DNA of 45,094 nt, from positions 1 through 45,094 of the forward strand of contig NZ_JAFCIY020000020.1 in assembly GCF_020194955.2 (NCBI RefSeq). Direction: 5' to 3'. The notes under the pieces were generated by a model. That model was not told where the DNA came from. It searched no databases and saw only the letters and a list, made by a program, of their open reading frames with translations. A program made the translations under genes and the position numbers. Within the stretch, counting starts at the first letter, position 1. Each line of letters opens with the position of its first letter. Origin of the DNA: Desulfuromonas sp. CSMB_57 (GTDB lineage Bacteria > Desulfobacterota > Desulfuromonadia > Desulfuromonadales > Syntrophotaleaceae). This document shows, piece by piece, positions 44,913 through 45,094 of the stretch.

Positions 44913-45094
44913 GGGTGCCTCATGTTCAGAACATCGACCAGGGTGAACAACAGCAGCAGCACACTCACCAGGCCGTTGAGATTGAAGAAGGCCAGATTCA
45001 GGCGGCTCAGATCATGGGGCCGCACCAGATGGTGTTCCCAGGCCAGCAGCCCGGCCACCACCGCCACCCCCGACAGATACCAGAACCCCAACCC
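44909..45094 (-). CDS. UbiA/MqnP-like prenyltransferase, C-terminal part (cut by window edge)
   Basis: The last 61 codons of a membrane protein with helices WYLSGVAVVAGLLAWEHHLV and FFNLNGLVSVLLLLFTLVDVL. Text such as EHHLVRPHDLSRLNLAFFN is typical of 4-hydroxybenzoate-polyprenyltransferase-like proteins. It would attach the isoprenoid chain in the menaquinone route (MqnP). The catalytic Asp-rich motifs lie beyond the window. Confidence 0.85.
   Translation of the reverse strand, partial: GLGFWYLSGVAVVAGLLAWEHHLVRPHDLSRLNLAFFNLNGLVSVLLLLFTLVDVLNMRHP

Overview
The window reads as one chromosomal stretch of a Gram-negative, Desulfuromonas/Geobacter-like (Desulfuromonadota) anaerobe. This is inferred from several features: a futalosine-route menaquinone cluster (mqnC, mqnE, ubiX, ubiA-like), a complete kdpFABCDE potassium system, a PocR-domain hybrid histidine kinase, an outer-membrane autotransporter, high-GC core genes and stand-alone CxxC-type signalling fragments common in that group. 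No 16S rRNA or other decisive marker is present, so the taxonomic call is an inference.

Layout. 1-1700: a 3' fragment of tRNA-Ala(CGC) followed by a tyrosine integrase with its own sigma70-like promoter, i.e. the edge of an integrated element. 1718-7200: small accessory genes (YkvA-like, RNase HI-like, a 191-residue unknown), a 709-residue HAF-repeat autotransporter with its own terminator, and a SOUL heme-binding-like protein. 7535-15518: kdpFABCDE on the minus strand, including the 30-residue kdpF. 15870-19000: decay zone with a histidine-kinase remnant, a PIN toxin lacking its first catalytic Asp, an alpha/beta hydrolase and a damaged mltA.

19343-31193: accessory island on the plus strand. 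It holds a two-TM CxxC protein, a 72-residue protein coupled to a non-canonical ADP-ribosylglycohydrolase, a frameshifted IS1595 transposase and an epoxide-hydrolase-like enzyme. It continues with a methyltransferase fragment, a coiled-coil protein behind a TTACACCAC repeat cluster, a divergent methylglyoxal-synthase homologue and an ABM-fold protein. Then come a 455-residue membrane-anchored unknown, a Fur/PerR regulator, a QueD-like protein missing catalytic residues, a nucleotidyltransferase-like fragment and two methyltransferases. An IS256 remnant and an integrase C-terminus lie last, directly beside tRNA-Ser(CGA), which suggests the right edge of an old tRNA-targeted element.

31279-45094: conserved core. 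tRNA-Ser(CGA), tadA, a PocR/PAS hybrid kinase, then tRNA-Arg(ACG), tRNA-Ser(GCT), tRNA-Ser(TGA) and serS (three serine tRNAs within 5.1 kb of their synthetase), an HD-domain nucleotidase, divergent fumC, rnd, and a tightly packed minus-strand run ubiA-ubiX-mqnE-mqnC-hisC-mutY. The ubiA, ubiX, mqnE and mqnC genes overlap one another by 4-11 bases, as expected for a translationally coupled menaquinone operon.

No CRISPR array, complete prophage or clearly new multi-gene system was found. The strongest candidates for new biology are enzymes of known folds whose catalytic residues are changed (methylglyoxal-synthase-like, QueD-like, ADP-ribosylglycohydrolase-like), the TTACACCAC repeat cluster, and the duplicated hairpin that brackets the Fur/QueD-like cassette.
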